From Collybia mongolica (Eukaryota > Basidiomycota > Agaricomycetes > Agaricales > Clitocybaceae), in the NCBI GenBank assembly GCA_013420905.1, contig JAAXNY010000006.1:2728001-2792000 (forward strand): a stretch of DNA of 64,000 bases, written 5' to 3'. Under the pieces are notes generated by a model. The model did no database searches. It worked only from the letters and a program-made list of their open reading frames with translations, and was not told the origin of the DNA. The position numbers were made by a program, and so were the translations under genes. Below are positions 46,189 through 58,693 of the stretch, in pieces; within the stretch, counting starts at the first letter, position 1, and each line of letters starts with the position of its first letter.

Positions 46189-49100
46189 ATGGTCGTCCGT
46201 TCTCAATCCTCCGCTGCTGGTGTCCTCGCCCTTCTCCAGGAGCCAGACCCCCTGTTTAAACAGCACGCGCTGAAATCCCTTGCACTTCTTGTCCCTCAGT
46301 TTTGGGCTGAAATATCAGAACATATTGCCCTCATGTACGCTGCACAAACCATTCAATCTTTCTTTTATATCTCACCATCCACCAACAGCGAAGCTCTCTA
46401 CGAATCAGATGAGCTCCCCAAAGAAGCTCGTGCTTCTGCTGCTCTCTTGGCCAGTAAGGTCTACTATTACCTGGGCGAGTATGATGAGGCTCTATCCTTC
46501 GCCCTCGGGGCCGGAAGCGCGTTCGAGACTGAAACCCAAACGTACGGTTCGGAAGAGTTTGTGGAGACAATAGTTTGTGAGCCGCTTTTGTTTCCATGTG
46601 TCATCCTCGATAGTTGACAGACAAGCGTAGCTAAGGCCATCGACCGCTATATTCAATTACGCTCCTCAGAACACACAGTTATAGATCCTCGCCTACAAAA
46701 CACCATCGAGTCTATATTTCGACGATGCATCGCAGAGGGAGAATACAAACAGGCTGTTGGAATAGCATTGGAATCGCGGCGTCTGGATATCATCTCGACA
46801 GTATACAAGAAAACACAAGACACGGCATTATTGTCGTATGCAATGGAGGCCGTCTTAGATACTGGATTTTCCTTGTCCTACCGGGACCAGGTTCTTCACT
46901 TCCTGTTTCCTCTTTTCCCCCAACCTACAACAGGTGACCGGTCGCCTCACGTCCATGCCCTTACAAGGCTCCTCATCACTTTGAGTAGTCCGTCACTAAC
47001 TGTGCCACTTCTGACTTCCTTGGTTCCCAAAGAGAAACTTCTTGCTTACCAATTTGCTTTTGATTTGGTGGAAGGTGGTGCTCAGGACTTTTTGGAGAGT
47101 GTGCGTAATGCGTTACCTGAGGGCGATGCGGTAAGTAGTTCGGCCTATCTAATTAGTATCTCCACCTAATTATCATTCTCGTTTCCAGCACTCGAAAGAC
47201 ACGTATGACAAACTTAGAAATGTCCTCACTGGTCAAGAGTCTATCAAATTATACCTTGAATTTCTCAAGCGCAACAATAATGTCGATCTGCTGATCCTCA
47301 AAAACACAAAGGTATGTCGAATTTCCGTGAACAGCGAAATTATATGTTGAAAAACATCTCCTCAACCAGGATGTACTAGAACCGCGATCGTCCATATATC
47401 ATACAGCTCTAACACTCCAGAACGCTTTCATGCACGCCGGCACAACTTCTGACCTTTTCCTGCGCGAAAATCTCGAATGGTTAGGCCTTGCATCTAATTG
47501 GTCTAAATTTTCAGCAACTGCTGGCCTTGGTGTGATCCACAAGGGATATTTTGAACAAGGCATGACTATCCTGGGTCCCTATCTTCCCCAAAGCGGGGGC
47601 GAAAGCGGAATTCAAGGCGCTGCATACTCTGAAGGTGGTGCACTGTATGCCCTGGGTCTAATTAATGCGGGCTGTGGAAGTTCGGTTTCTTCGTATCTTC
47701 GGGATATGCTGAAGGCCGCCCAGGGGGAAGTTGTGCAGCATGGCGCCGCTTTAGGACTTGGCGTTGCTGGAATGGGCTCAAAAAGTGCTGAGGCCTTTGA
47801 AGACCTGAAAACTGTACTCTTCATGGATTCGGCCATCGCTGGTGAAGCTTCTGGTTATGCTATGGGTCTGATCATGCTTGGAACGGCAGCAGTAGAGCAT
47901 GTACAAGAAATGATGGTTTATGCTCGGGAGACTCAACACGAGAAAATTATCCGCGGACTCGCTGTTGGTGTTGCTTTCATATTCTATGGTCGACAAGAAC
48001 AAGCAGATGAAACTATCAAGGTCCTTCTGGCCGAAAAAGTTCGTGCGTCAAATACCTATATCTCCCACGTCACTCACGAAAGTATATAGGACCCAATATT
48101 GAGGTATGGGGGCGTTTACACACTAGCATTAGCGTATGCTGGAACTTCCAACAATGAGGCTGTCCGGCAACTCCTCCATATCGCCGTCTCAGACACTTCG
48201 GATGACGTAAGGCGTGCTGCCGTCACCTCGTTAGCTTTTTTGCTCTTCAAAAACCCTAGTCAAGTACCGCGAATAGTCCAACTCCTGAGCGAAAGCTATA
48301 ACCCTCACGTCCGATGTGGGGCAACCCTTGCTTTGGGAATAGCTTGCGCAGGAACGGGCCTTCAGGTTTGCCCTACCATATAACATCGCACGCCATATCT
48401 TACCTTTGTCCGCAGGACGCTGTGGAAATACTAGAGCCCATGACAAAGGATAGTGTAGATTTTGTACGCCAGGGCGCTTTTGTGGCCCTGGGTATGATCC
48501 TTGTTCAGCAATCCGAGGCCTCATCTCCCTCCCTTGCATCCACCCGCGCCCTTTATACTAAAGTTATCTCGGACAAGCACGAAGATCCAATGGCCCGATT
48601 CGGCGCCGCCATTGGACAAGGATTTATTGATGCCGGAGGTAGAAATGTGACCATCAGTTTGCAAAGTAGAGCAGGAAGTAAAAAAACAAGCGCAATTGTT
48701 GGGATGGTCATGTTCTGCCAGTTTTGGTACTGGTATCCTCTAGCTCATTGTGCCGCCCTGGCGTTTGAGCCCACAGGTATAATCGGCCTCAACGCAGATC
48801 TAAAAGTGAATGCTCCGTTTTACCATCATATATTCGTCTGACCAACGACTTTTTTTAGCTCCCCAAGTTTGATTATGTATCCAATGCTCGGCCTAGCCTC
48901 TTTGCCTATCCAACGTCAATCAAACCACCGAAGAAGGAGACGGTGACCAAGGTCGCAACAGCTGTTCTTTCAACGACTGCCAAAGTCAAAGCAAGGGAGA
49001 AGAAGAAGGCTGCTGTAGAAGGTGATGCCATGGACTTGGTAAGTCCAAGATAATCTGTATCCCCGTCACTGACAAGATATCAGGATGGGAGCGTCGACGC

Positions 49101-49691
49101 GAAAGACGAGAACGATGTCGAGATGAAAGGCGAAGATCCAGGGAATGATAGAGACATCTCCCCAATTGATCGCTCCGTTACAGATCTGCTCGAGGAAAAC
49201 AAGCCTCAAACAATGGCAACTAAATCAGGCAAAAAAGGGGAGCCTGCCTTTGAGTTACGGCCTAATTTCTCTCGAGTCACTCCCACACAGTTGGCCCATA
49301 TAACTTTCCCAAGTGATGGACGATATCAACCAGTTAGGGCTGTATCAACGAGCCCTTCACCAAGGCTTGAAAAGGTTGTTGGACTCGCAGGATCTGGGAC
49401 ATCAGAGAGATATGCTGGAGGGGGTGGTATCTTAATCTTGACTGATTTAAGGCCCGAGGAAGAAGACGATCTTATCGAATTTGAGCCTCCGGTTGAGCCA
49501 ATAACAACCTCTTCAGAAGTGCTCAATGGACATACTGTTCCTTCTATCTCAGCTGGTCCCCATGTCGCTCTGGATGAAAGTACGCCTGAAGCAGATCCCC
49601 CAGAATCTTTCGAGGTGAGTTGTCAAAATCAATGCTACTAGTTTCTGCATTTGACAATGTGTTTCAGTATCCATTCGACAACGACATTTGA
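46189..49691 (+). CDS. RPN2: 26S proteasome regulatory subunit Rpn2 (PSMD1)
   Basis: Largest base subunit of the 19S regulator, which binds the ubiquitin receptor Rpn13 and ubiquitinated substrates. About 980 residues over roughly ten exons. The start [15 protein letters not shown] is followed by alpha-helical repeats. The PC-repeat toroid is clear: [79 protein letters not shown] and [18 protein letters not shown] Lys/Glu-rich insert precedes the C-terminal beta domain (YQPVRAV). The last exon encodes YPFDNDI, then TGA, matching the aromatic-acidic tail that binds Rpn13 in other species. Confidence 0.95.
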
Positions 49692-49899
49692 GGCCTCGCG
49701 TCATGTAGGAATGATTTCATACCACTGTAGCCTCGCTACTATGTACCATGTTCACTTACAATTGAATTTTTTTTCTCTTCATTGGTTTCTTGGTTAGAAA
49801 TTTCCCATCTAAAAAAAGCTTTCAACACTTTTCACTTGACCAAGGTTCATGTATCATCCATTATGACAGATCACACATCTTTCTTCCTTACCCTTAACA

Positions 49900-51029
49900 A
49901 TGGCCCCAGTAAATCCCCCACTCCGGGTCGCAATTCTCGACGACTATCAGCAAGTTGCTCTAACCAGTGCTGACTGGTCGATCGTGAAGATCAGAGTCTC
50001 GATTGATGTCTTTTCTGATACCATCCATGACGAAGATCTCCTCGTCCAACGTCTTGAGAGCTATCATATCATATGCACGATGAGAGAACGAACTAGATTC
50101 ACATCGACCCTTTTGGACCGACTGCCAAACTTAAAGTAAGCGCTATCTATACGGCTCATAAACGTCATGAACAATACGCATAACCTAGATTGATTACCAC
50201 GACGGGGATGAGGAACCTAGGAATCGACATCGATTTTGCGAAGGAGAAAGGCATAGCTGTGTCTGGCACCGGCTCGGGGGGTAATTCTACTCTGGAACAC
50301 ATCTGGGCTCTGATTCTTTCAGTGGCCAGGAATATCACTGCTGATGACGCCAGTGTTAAATCGGGGAACCCCTTGTGGCAGACTATGATACCCGTGGGTT
50401 TATCAGGGAAAACCCTAGGTCTGATTGGGGTAGGCAGGCTTGGATCACAAACGGCCAAGGTCTCCCATGAAACTGCCATAACCATTCAGGACTAATCATG
50501 GTTTTAAGGTCGCAAAGGCATTCAACATGAGAGTGATAGGATGGTCCCCAAACTTGACACCAGAGCGAGCTAACCATGCCGGGGTTGAGTTTGCAAAGTC
50601 CAAAGAGCAGCTCTTACAGCAAAGCGACATTGTCTCCCTCCATCTGGTACTGTCGCAGGCCACACGTCATATCCTTTCTGCGACAGATATCGCCGTCATG
50701 AAGCCTACTGCTCTCCTAATAAACACATCTCGTGGACCGCTTATCGATGAATTGGCTCTGATTGATGCCCTTGAGAAGAAACAAATATCAGGGGCAGGTT
50801 TAGATGTTTTTGACCTTGAACCACTCCCTCTAGAACACCCTCTACGAAAGATTGCAGGTATAACCCTCACACCGCACACAGGATACATAAATGATTCAAA
50901 CTACAAGGTGACCACCAAAAAGTCAGAGGAAGCCTCAGATATTGACACACAGACCAGGTATTCTGGGGTGAAACAGTAGAAAACATAATTGGTTTCTTGG
51001 ATGGTATCCCAAGAAGGGTATTGGCATGA
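49900..51029 (+). CDS. D-isomer-specific 2-hydroxyacid dehydrogenase
   Basis: NAD-dependent dehydrogenase of the same superfamily as SER33 but without an ACT domain. Exons are 49900-50135, 50189-50459, 50509-50907 and 50958-51029, giving 325 residues. The NAD fold shows GLIGVGRLGS, restored across the splice with AKVAKAF. The Arg/Glu/His triad lies in NTSRGPLIDE, DVFDLEPLP and TLTPHTGYI. The last intron must be removed to reach the conserved VFWGETVENIIGFLDG; reading through would end in unrelated residues. The substrate is unknown, with glyoxylate, hydroxypyruvate or an aromatic 2-ketoacid as candidates. It follows RPN2 in the same orientation. Confidence 0.87.
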
Positions 51030-51099
51030 TATATGGATGTACATACTTAAAATCGAGGTATTCGAACAAGTTAAATTCCATCATATTCACTAGATTATC

Positions 51100-53289
51100 C
51101 TATACTTTGATAGGATCATTTAGGGTTCGGAGAGAATTTGCAATGGTCTGCGAACGTGGTTTCAAGGACAACTTGAATGGCTTGGGGTGTCTACATTTAT
51201 ACTGGTGTAAGTAGACGTTTGTCACATAGTGCGAGACGTACATAACGACACCATCAGTATAATCAATGACTGGTTCGATCTCTTTGCCATTCATATCTCT
51301 TGCTTTTGATATATTGAAATTTGAAAGGATTGAAACCATTGCAATCCAAGCTGTATTGAGCGCGAAGTAACGACCTGGACAGATCCTGACACATGAAGTA
51401 TAAGTTTGTCATGCCTGACATTAGTGGTGCGGCAGTGGATGTCCATACCGTCGTCCAAAGCCAAATGCCCCAATAGTTATCGGGTCAAGAGGGAGATCCT
51501 TTCCTTCCTCCTTCAGAAAACGCTCCGGCTTGAATTCGAAAGGCTCCGGATACATCTTCTCGTCATGTAGTATTGCCCTGATGATTAGTAGCAATGAGTC
51601 GTAAGGTATGTATCAGTGTAATAACACTTGCCATGTATTTCCTACAACTGTTGAACCTGTTTGGAATAAGCCAGTCGTCACTGGTTATAAATCATTTATT
51701 TACCAGCTGGTATGTAGAGTCCATTATATATATCATCATGTATGGTTTTGTGAGGGACAGCTGAAATAGGGGCGCAAAGTTAGCTTGTCAAGGGGAAGTT
51801 AAGTGCATACCTAAAGGAGTAACAGGATTCCATCGTAGTGTCTCAGACAACATTGCATTGATATAAGGTAGTGAAGGCCGGTCATTAAAATCAGGCATCC
51901 GAGATGTTCCTACAACCTTTTCCAGTTCAGCCTGGGCACGGGTCTGAATAGCTGGATGAAGTGTCATAGCAAGAATCCATGTAAGAACAACTGAAACAGT
52001 CTAATTAGACATCTTAAAACACTTGTCAATCTTGGATTTGAAAATAAGAGGCTAACAGTATCTGATCCAGCTAAAACCCGTCGTTATACATGGGGTCGAT
52101 GTTATAATGCAAGGCAGTTACCTAGATATGCAATCCCGGCACAGTTTTTGATAATTTCTTCTTCCAATGGGTCGGACGAAAGTTTGTTCCTCAATACCTC
52201 GAGATTCTGGGCAACGAAACAAGGTACAGTAGTGCCAGCAGCCTATATAGAATCAACGACAGCACAAGTGGGTTTTTAAGTAATCCACTGACAAAGGACT
52301 GCTTAAAATCATCAAATGGGCTATCTCTCAACCGAGCTGCAGGTATGGCCCACTCTTTGGCTTGTCTCTTGAAGGTAGCACCTGGAAACCACGCTGTCCA
52401 CAAATAAGTAGATGGAGTATACCACTGTTGTTCCTTTTAACTTACAGGGTATATATCGCATGCTAGGGAAGAAGTCTACGAGGTAAGACCCGACATTGAC
52501 GGTTTGCGATAGCCCAATGACAGCCTCATGAGCAAGTGCCACATATTGGTCATGATCGGTTTTCACGTCATAACCGTATACAACACGCAGGATAGTTGAT
52601 GCCGCATGCCTGGGTATCATTGAATGGGGAGGATATGAGAATGTGACAAATAACTGACTGTCGTACATGCTGCATGAAATTATCTGGTGTCTCCAATAAT
52701 TGATGAAGGAGAGTCGCGGTTGCTTCGACTTGGATTTCTTGGTACGCAGGGATAGCTCGTGGCTGGAAATACTGATGAAACATTTTTCGGTGTTGCCTGA
52801 AGGCCTTTTGTATCTTTGTGGCTCGGATTGATTAGCTGAGAACATACCTCCACCGATCAGAGTATGGCATGTGCGCCATGTCCCAATCCCAACCCACGAG
52901 TTCATTCGCCATAAACTAGATAAGTCGAATATGGTCAGAGACGCCGGATAATGCGTACAACAAGAAAAAACCCCGACCAGCGGTGGGCGATCTGCGTAAT
53001 TTGCTGATCTCTTCTCCAAGAGCTCAGTTGTCGCTGTAGCCGAGTTCAGAATTACCAAAGGACTATTAAAGATCTTCATATATAGCACATCGCCCAAATT
53101 GCTCGCCCAATCAGCATAGGTCAACCACGAACGTTCTCGGGGGATATCGAAGAGGTTCCCTATAATGGGCAAACCTTTTGGCCCTGGCGGCAAGGTTGTG
53201 CCATGAGGGGCGCGAATTCGTCGTCGAAAATGGTACCAAGCGCTGGTAAAGAGGGTAACGAGCAAAGTGTAGAGTATTGGATTGAACAT
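51100..53289 (-). CDS. Cytochrome P450 monooxygenase
   Basis: Membrane-anchored ER P450 of about 520 residues in a dozen short exons. The start at 53289 gives a hydrophobic anchor (MFNPILYTLLVTLFTSAWY), a basic patch and the hinge LPPGPKGLPIIGNL. The I-helix reads AYLAGSDTTVS across two introns. The ExxR site is in SETLRWNP. PERF is preserved in FKPERFLKEEG. The heme loop is FGFGRRICPGRYFA after removal of an intron, with the axial Cys intact. The protein ends RTLNDPIKV. It looks functional. The family resembles fungal CYPs often labelled O-methylsterigmatocystin-oxidoreductase-like, but no substrate can be inferred, and no other secondary-metabolism gene lies nearby. Confidence 0.88.
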
Positions 53290-53697
53290 CTTGATAACGT
53301 TTGGTCAATCACGGATTCAGTGGGGGGGGAGTAAGAAATTTCTCAGGAGGAAGCGGCGTTGGTGGTCACTGATGACATCTGTTACTGGCCATATCTGTTC
53401 CACACGAGATGACCTATTCAGGTATTAATTGCTTCTGTGATATGGAAACAAACATGCTAGCATCATGGAAAAGCAATCAGTGGGCGAAATTTTGGAAACA
53501 CCAGAAGTGTCTGAATCGTCGCGCAAGTTTATATGAATGGGAGCGTGACATATGTCACGCGTCTCCTCTTTACCGTCACGGTTGTCGCAGTCACATTATC
53601 CTGGCCAACCGTTTCTTCTTCAGGTTTCTTTCTATCTCTCATCTACTTCTCTGTCTCCTGTGCCACTCGATAGAATAAGTATCAGTTATGGATAACA
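53290..53697. other. Divergent intergenic, P450 / importin alpha
   Basis: Shared upstream region containing an 18-bp palindrome and a second short inverted repeat, listed separately. A CT-rich tract precedes the importin start. Confidence 0.5.
53543..53560. promoter_or_regulatory. 18-bp perfect palindrome
   Basis: GCGTGACATATGTCACGC is its own reverse complement. It holds two GTCAC half-sites and overlaps an ACGCGT box at 53557-53562. At 53572-53582, ACCGT-C-ACGGT forms a second small inverted repeat. A dimeric factor, such as bZIP or bHLH, is a reasonable guess. Confidence 0.5.
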
Positions 53698-55590
53698 ACT
53701 CAGAGTCTCGTACCATGAAGGCCCGTCGAGAGGGTTCGTTCTCTTTTATCTATTAATCGAGATTACTTTGTTCTTACGCGCCCACAGCCTACAAAAGCAA
53801 AGGTGCTTTGAAGCAAGATGATCTCAGGCGCCGTCGCGAAGAACAGCAAGTTGAAATCAGGCGACAGAAGAGAGAAGAAAACATTTCAAAGAGAAGGAAT
53901 TTCCTGCCGTCCACAGGCGCCGATTCGGACGAAGATGTTGGTGGTGGCAATTGGGATCCCCCCGTATGTGGTCATTGATTTTCTCAGTATATGTCCACAT
54001 AGCTCACAGAATCACGATTAAGTTGGCCGATGAGATGATCTCCGGTGTCTTTTCTGAGGACCCAGAGGGGCAGTTGGACGCGACCACCAAGTTCCGTAAA
54101 CTTCTTTCAAAGGAGAAAAACCCACCAATCGAACGCGTCATCGAGTGTGGCGTCGTTCCTCGATTTGTCGAGTTTTTGAAACGTGGTCATTCTATGCTTC
54201 AGGTTGGTGCCTAAAGCTTATCTCAAACCAGAAACCATCGTAACTGACCAATTGACCCCGAACTATTTCTTATCAGTTTGAAGCTGCATGGGCCCTTACC
54301 AACATCGCTTCTGGTACTGCTGAGCATACTCAGGTTGTGATTAATGCCCAAGCTGTGCCCGAATTTATCAATCTCCTTTCTTCCCCTGTCCTTGATGTTC
54401 GGGAACAAGCTGTCTGGGCACTTGGAAACATTGCTGGTGATAGCCCTCAATGCCGAGACTACGTTCTTCAACAGGGTGCATTGAGGCCCCTTCTGGCTCT
54501 GCTAAGCGAGCACCACAAGCTCAGTATGCTCCGGAATGCCACATGGACCTTGAGCAACTTTTGCCGAGGGAAATCACCCCAACCAGACTGGGAACTGGTA
54601 TGTTTCTTCCACGAATTTACATGCGGCGTTTAACTAACATTATCTTATACCAGATCTCACCAGCACTGACGGTTTTGACCAAGCTCATTTACTCCCTGGA
54701 CGACGAGATTCTGATCGATGCGTGTTGGGCTATTTCGTACCTTTCAGACGGTTCCAACGATAAGATCCAAGCCGTTATCGAGTCAGGAGTATGTCGGCGA
54801 CTTGTCGATCTCCTCATGCACAGCTCCACATCTGTCCAGACTCCCGCACTCCGCTCGGTTGGAAATATAGTCACCGGAGATGACCTCCAAACACAGGTTG
54901 TCATCGCGTCTGGCGCGCTCCCAGCGCTTCTATCCTTGCTTTCTTCACCCAAAGACGGTATCCGAAAGGAAGCTTGTTGGACCATCTCCAATGTCACTGC
55001 AGGATCTCCCCCTCAAATCCAGGCTGTCATCGACGCTAATATTATCCCGCCCCTTATCAACATCCTCTCGAACGCTGACTTTAAGACGAGGAAAGAGGCA
55101 TGCTGGGCTATCTCAAATGCTACATCTGGTGGCCTACAGGAGCCTGCTCAAATCCGTTACCTTGTTTCCCAGGGATGCATCAAACCCCTTTGCGACCTGT
55201 TGACCATGATGGACAACAAGATCATCCAAGTTGCACTTGACGGCCTTGACAATATCTTGAAGATTGGCGAGATGGACAAAGCCAGTGCTGGACCTGGAGC
55301 GGTGAACCAGTACGCGTTGTATGTGGAAGAAGCTGGAGGGATGATCACTATACACAATCTCCAACAGCATGATAATTTGGAAATTTACAAAAAGGCGTTC
55401 AATATTATGGACAAATACTTCCCAGATGAAGAAGACGTTGACGCTGCCATCAGTGCTCCTAATGTGGATGCGAGCGGCGCATTTGCAGTACGTATACAAA
55501 ATCATTTGCGGCTTATTTTTTTCTTACCGTAACATGCAGTTCCATTCGGACGTCAGTGCACCTCAAGGCGGCTTCAGTTTCGGGCAGTAG
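53698..55590 (+). CDS. SRP1: Importin alpha (karyopherin alpha)
   Basis: Adaptor that binds nuclear localisation signals and importin beta. About 535 residues. The N-terminal importin-beta-binding domain is clear ([19 protein letters not shown], then [13 protein letters not shown]). Ten or so armadillo repeats follow, with the NLS-binding W/N ladder: [60 protein letters not shown] and [12 protein letters not shown]. The C-terminus has [12 protein letters not shown] and ends GGFSFGQ, where Cse1 export binding is expected. The start at 53698 sits on a tiny first exon ([15 protein letters not shown]), whose intron must be removed to join AYKSKG. Confidence 0.96.
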
Positions 55591-55947
55591 GGGTTTCTTG
55601 ACGCGAAGCAGGTCTCTACCTACTCCCCTCCTGTAGTTGTTTCCAATTTCGTAACTTTGTTCCGCATGTAGTATTCATCTTACGTCGTGTCTCGATGATT
55701 TTGAACCCTTCTGCTGCCTGTTTAAATTTTACTTGCGTCGCTCAATCATCATTTCATACCAAGTAAACAATAATTCCTACATGTATCTTGATTGCAATCT
55801 AGTTTCGCGATGACTCACTCTCCAGATCGGCCATGTTGAACGTTGAGCCTTGGGACTTGGCTGGACCTTAGACGAAGCTACGATGGATGTGGCTGTGTTA
55901 AGCGTTGTGTCTTGGTACTCAACAAATTCTTCGAGCCGCCTGCTTTC
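55591..55947. other. Intergenic between importin alpha and LSM5
   Basis: 3' flank followed by the short LSM5 promoter. No feature recognised. Confidence 0.5.
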
Positions 55948-56420
55948 ATGGCGTCGCAGATTCTTCCATTAGGTGTGTTAATAACCATTTGGCTGTCTAA
56001 TTCTACATCTCAATTGGGTCCCAGAGCTGATTGACCGATGTATTGGTTCGCGGATATGGGTTATCATGAAGAATGATCGTGAATTCATAGGAACATTGCT
56101 TGGATTTGACGACTTCGTCAGTGAGTATTACTGCCCTGGGCTTGTTTAGTGCTGTATCACTAATTACTATGCAGATATGGTCCTTGAAGACGTCACAGAG
56201 TAGTGAGTGCGCCCAAAGCTTCTGACAACAGCATAATCATATTGGAAACACTCCAGTGAAATAACGCCCCAAGGCAAGAAAAGAACAAAGCTTGCGCAGA
56301 CTCTCCTTAACGGAAACAATATATGCATGGTATGTCATAGGACAACGGCTAGCGTGGTCTTTTCTTGATATGCCGTTGATATAGTTAATACCAGGCAGTG
56401 CAGGGCCTGAAGAAATATAA
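55948..56420 (+). CDS. LSM5: U6 snRNA-associated Sm-like protein Lsm5
   Basis: Subunit of the Lsm1-7 ring (mRNA decay) and the Lsm2-8 ring (U6 snRNA). Five small exons give about 85 residues. Sm1 is [33 protein letters not shown] in pieces across two introns; Sm2 is [13 protein letters not shown]. The start [14 protein letters not shown] matches the family exactly in layout. The TEY codon is split by an intron, so an unspliced reading stops early. It is convergent with the AP endonuclease, about 105 bp away. Confidence 0.94.
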
Positions 56421-56525
56421 AAACAAACTTCTTCTAACTAGTAATATCGCCCACACCCACTCCCATTGCTTAAAAAATAAGTCCTCAGGGTGGAGTGGTA
56501 AACATCATAGATTTCGGGATGCAAT

Positions 56526-57886
56526 TCACAGTGCAGTAGAAATGTCAAGTGTAACTGGCCAGTGGTCTGACAACTTTAATTGCTTGAGGTTGTGTCGAAT
56601 TTCACAAGCAACTAGTTGATCTACGATCCGTTCCGACACCTGAATTCAACTAACATCAGTAAGCGATTTCGGGCTATAGGGTACACTGACAATGAATGAA
56701 TCCAACCGCCAAGCCCCAAATTTAATGCTGAAATGACTGGATCCTACTATCAAGGACCGCATCCAGGGCCATGTGACTCAACTCACGTATATTCCTCTGC
56801 TACGGGATGCAAATATCGCCATGCATCTACAAACGTTGGATGATTCTCATCGATTGGACTCATTATTTCGCTGAAGTCCGCCCGCTCTTCCTTTGATAAT
56901 CCGCCGGTCTTATCCCAAAAACCTCGAGCAATCTGGTCTATGTCTACTATTATTATCAGTTTCTGCCTTCATGGAACGCACGACGAGTAGCACACCCTTT
57001 TTATTAGTTATGCAATTGAAGTCACCAGCCCAGATGACAGGTTTTCTAGTATCAAGTTCCCGTATATGCAATTTAAACGCTTTGTTCCATTCCCGTTTCA
57101 ACTCCATCGTCTAACGCAAATACGGACACAGTAAGCTATGTATACAATCAAAAAGAGGCCCACAATACCTGGAATGCTTCTCCGGAGTTTGGCACATATG
57201 TTCCGATAATAAATATATGCTCGAATTCGAATTCTACATAACCTAGGACAAATCAGGGCTGAGTGTCGAGGGACGAGTATATTTGTGCTATTCTCACGAC
57301 CTGCAGTATCAACGGGGTTTTTCCATGTGGGCAAACCTTCGACCGTTCTTAGAGGCTTGGTGTTTGATAGGATAGCTGTGCCCGCTGGAAGGAAGTCTGT
57401 TCATTTTCGGTCGTTAAATAATAGGCACGAGCCTAACCATGTCCCGGCCTTGGATCTGTTCCCCAAACTTGATACTGAACATGCTTACGGTATTGGCCAG
57501 TATCGTGATGGAAATACGTAGCCGCATACCTTAAATCGAGACTTCAGACAGATTATATCAGGTTTGCCCCTCGAGTACTTGGTTTCCGTCAGAATCATGA
57601 TGTCCGGGTCCTCAGCCTCAAGATACTTTTTGAGAATCTGATACGGGATAAGCACAGGAACCGGCGGAACGGATGAGAATACCACTTTTTCGTCGAGTGA
57701 TTTGATACCATTGACATTCCAAGTTATCAAACGAAATGATCCTGCCGCCTTGGGCGCGTACGTGAATGTTAGCGTTGAAACCTTGTTACCATTTGCAATT
57801 ACTGGGACCCGAGGTGTAAAGAAGTCCGATTTTGCTTTCTTCAGAGATGCATCATGGTTAGAAGGGTGTTTGCGCTTGAGAGACAT
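56526..57886 (-). CDS. ExoIII-family AP endonuclease (APE1-like)
   Basis: Base-excision-repair endonuclease that cuts 5' of abasic sites. Several exons. The start at 57886 gives a basic, Lys-rich N-terminus (MSLKRKHPSNHDASLKKAK), a likely nuclear signal. Catalytic motifs in order: ITWNVNGIKS, the metal-binding Glu in ILTETKYSRG, FIIGTYVPNSGE, WAGDFN, HPTFVDAWRYLHP, WRLDSFIVSERI and the final SDHWPVTLDIS with the catalytic Asp-His. The last two short exons must be joined to recover WRLD and SDH. An insertion (about 57600-57670) between N-terminal strands looks like an intron. It is head-to-head with MRPS16, 153 bp apart. Confidence 0.87.
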
Positions 57887-57962
57887 GATGGCTAGAGTAG
57901 AATGGTTGAGAACAAGCTGAGCTGAACCTTTGCCGGTGTAACTTGACGCGATTGGTGACGAG

Positions 57963-57968
57963 CCACGT
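57963..57968. promoter_or_regulatory. CACGTG box in the AP endonuclease/MRPS16 promoter
   Basis: CACGTG (E-box) lies between the two divergent starts, close to an inverted CCAAT (ATTGG, 57950-57954). Use by a bHLH factor is inferred. Confidence 0.35.
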
Positions 57969-58039
57969 GGTCGGGATTATTTTTTAGTGAGAAGCTCCCG
58001 CTTAAGTAGTACCTGTACTTGAGCTCAGCACAAATTCAT

Positions 58040-58400
58040 ATGCCTATCCGACTACGTCTTGCTCTCCATGGCACTCGCCACAACCGCATATTTCACCTCG
58101 TTGCAATAGACAGAGCTCATCGACGTGATGGAAGGCCAACCGAGACGTTGGGAATATACAACCCGCATATAACAAAGGGACACGAGCAGAAGACTATTGA
58201 ATGGAGTGTTGATAGAATCCGCTATTGGCTTCATGTCGGAGCGCTTCCAAGCAAATCAGTTATAAAACTGCTCGAAACTGTGGGCTCTGTACTTTTCATT
58301 CCCTGCGCCTGTGCTCAACGTCGTTATGCAGGGGAAAATTCTACAGCCAAATTCCCAATATCGCCGCAAGGCCCTTGTACTAAAGGATGCGACGACATGA
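58040..58400 (+). CDS. MRPS16: Mitochondrial small-subunit ribosomal protein bS16m
   Basis: Bacterial-type S16 protein of the mitoribosome. Exons 58040-58279 and 58332-58400 give 102 residues. Signatures: MPIRLRLALHGTRHNRIFHL, then GRPTETLGIYNP and RIRYWLHVGALPSKSVIKLL, followed across the intron by GKILQPNSQYRRKA. The N-terminus itself serves as the first strand, so no cleaved leader is needed, as in other S16m proteins. Reading through the intron gives an unrelated tail, so the splice is secure. It is convergent with the acyl-CoA-binding gene. Confidence 0.94.
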
Positions 58401-58693
58401 TCAAATTATACATATATAAGCAACCCTTTACTAGGGATAACTGTCGTTGAGATGTCAAGGTGTTGAATGATTCATGCAAACGAGGTCCTGAAAACGGTTC
58501 AACCCCTCACCTACCGCTCGGCGGTACGCTAGCCTTGAATTAGTCGTCTACGTCAAGATTAACATCCTTCCTTCCTATCTCTAATACGAACGTGTAATGT
58601 AGTAAACAGCCACGAATATTCACAAAAGTGGAGCTGCAGCTTGTGGAAATGATTGATTGATTTACAAAGCATCTACCATTAAATTATAGGAAA

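Noticed and set aside
51100..53289. P450 as part of a secondary-metabolite cluster
   Set aside because: Neighbours are a general 2-hydroxyacid dehydrogenase and importin alpha; no backbone synthase or transporter lies in the window.
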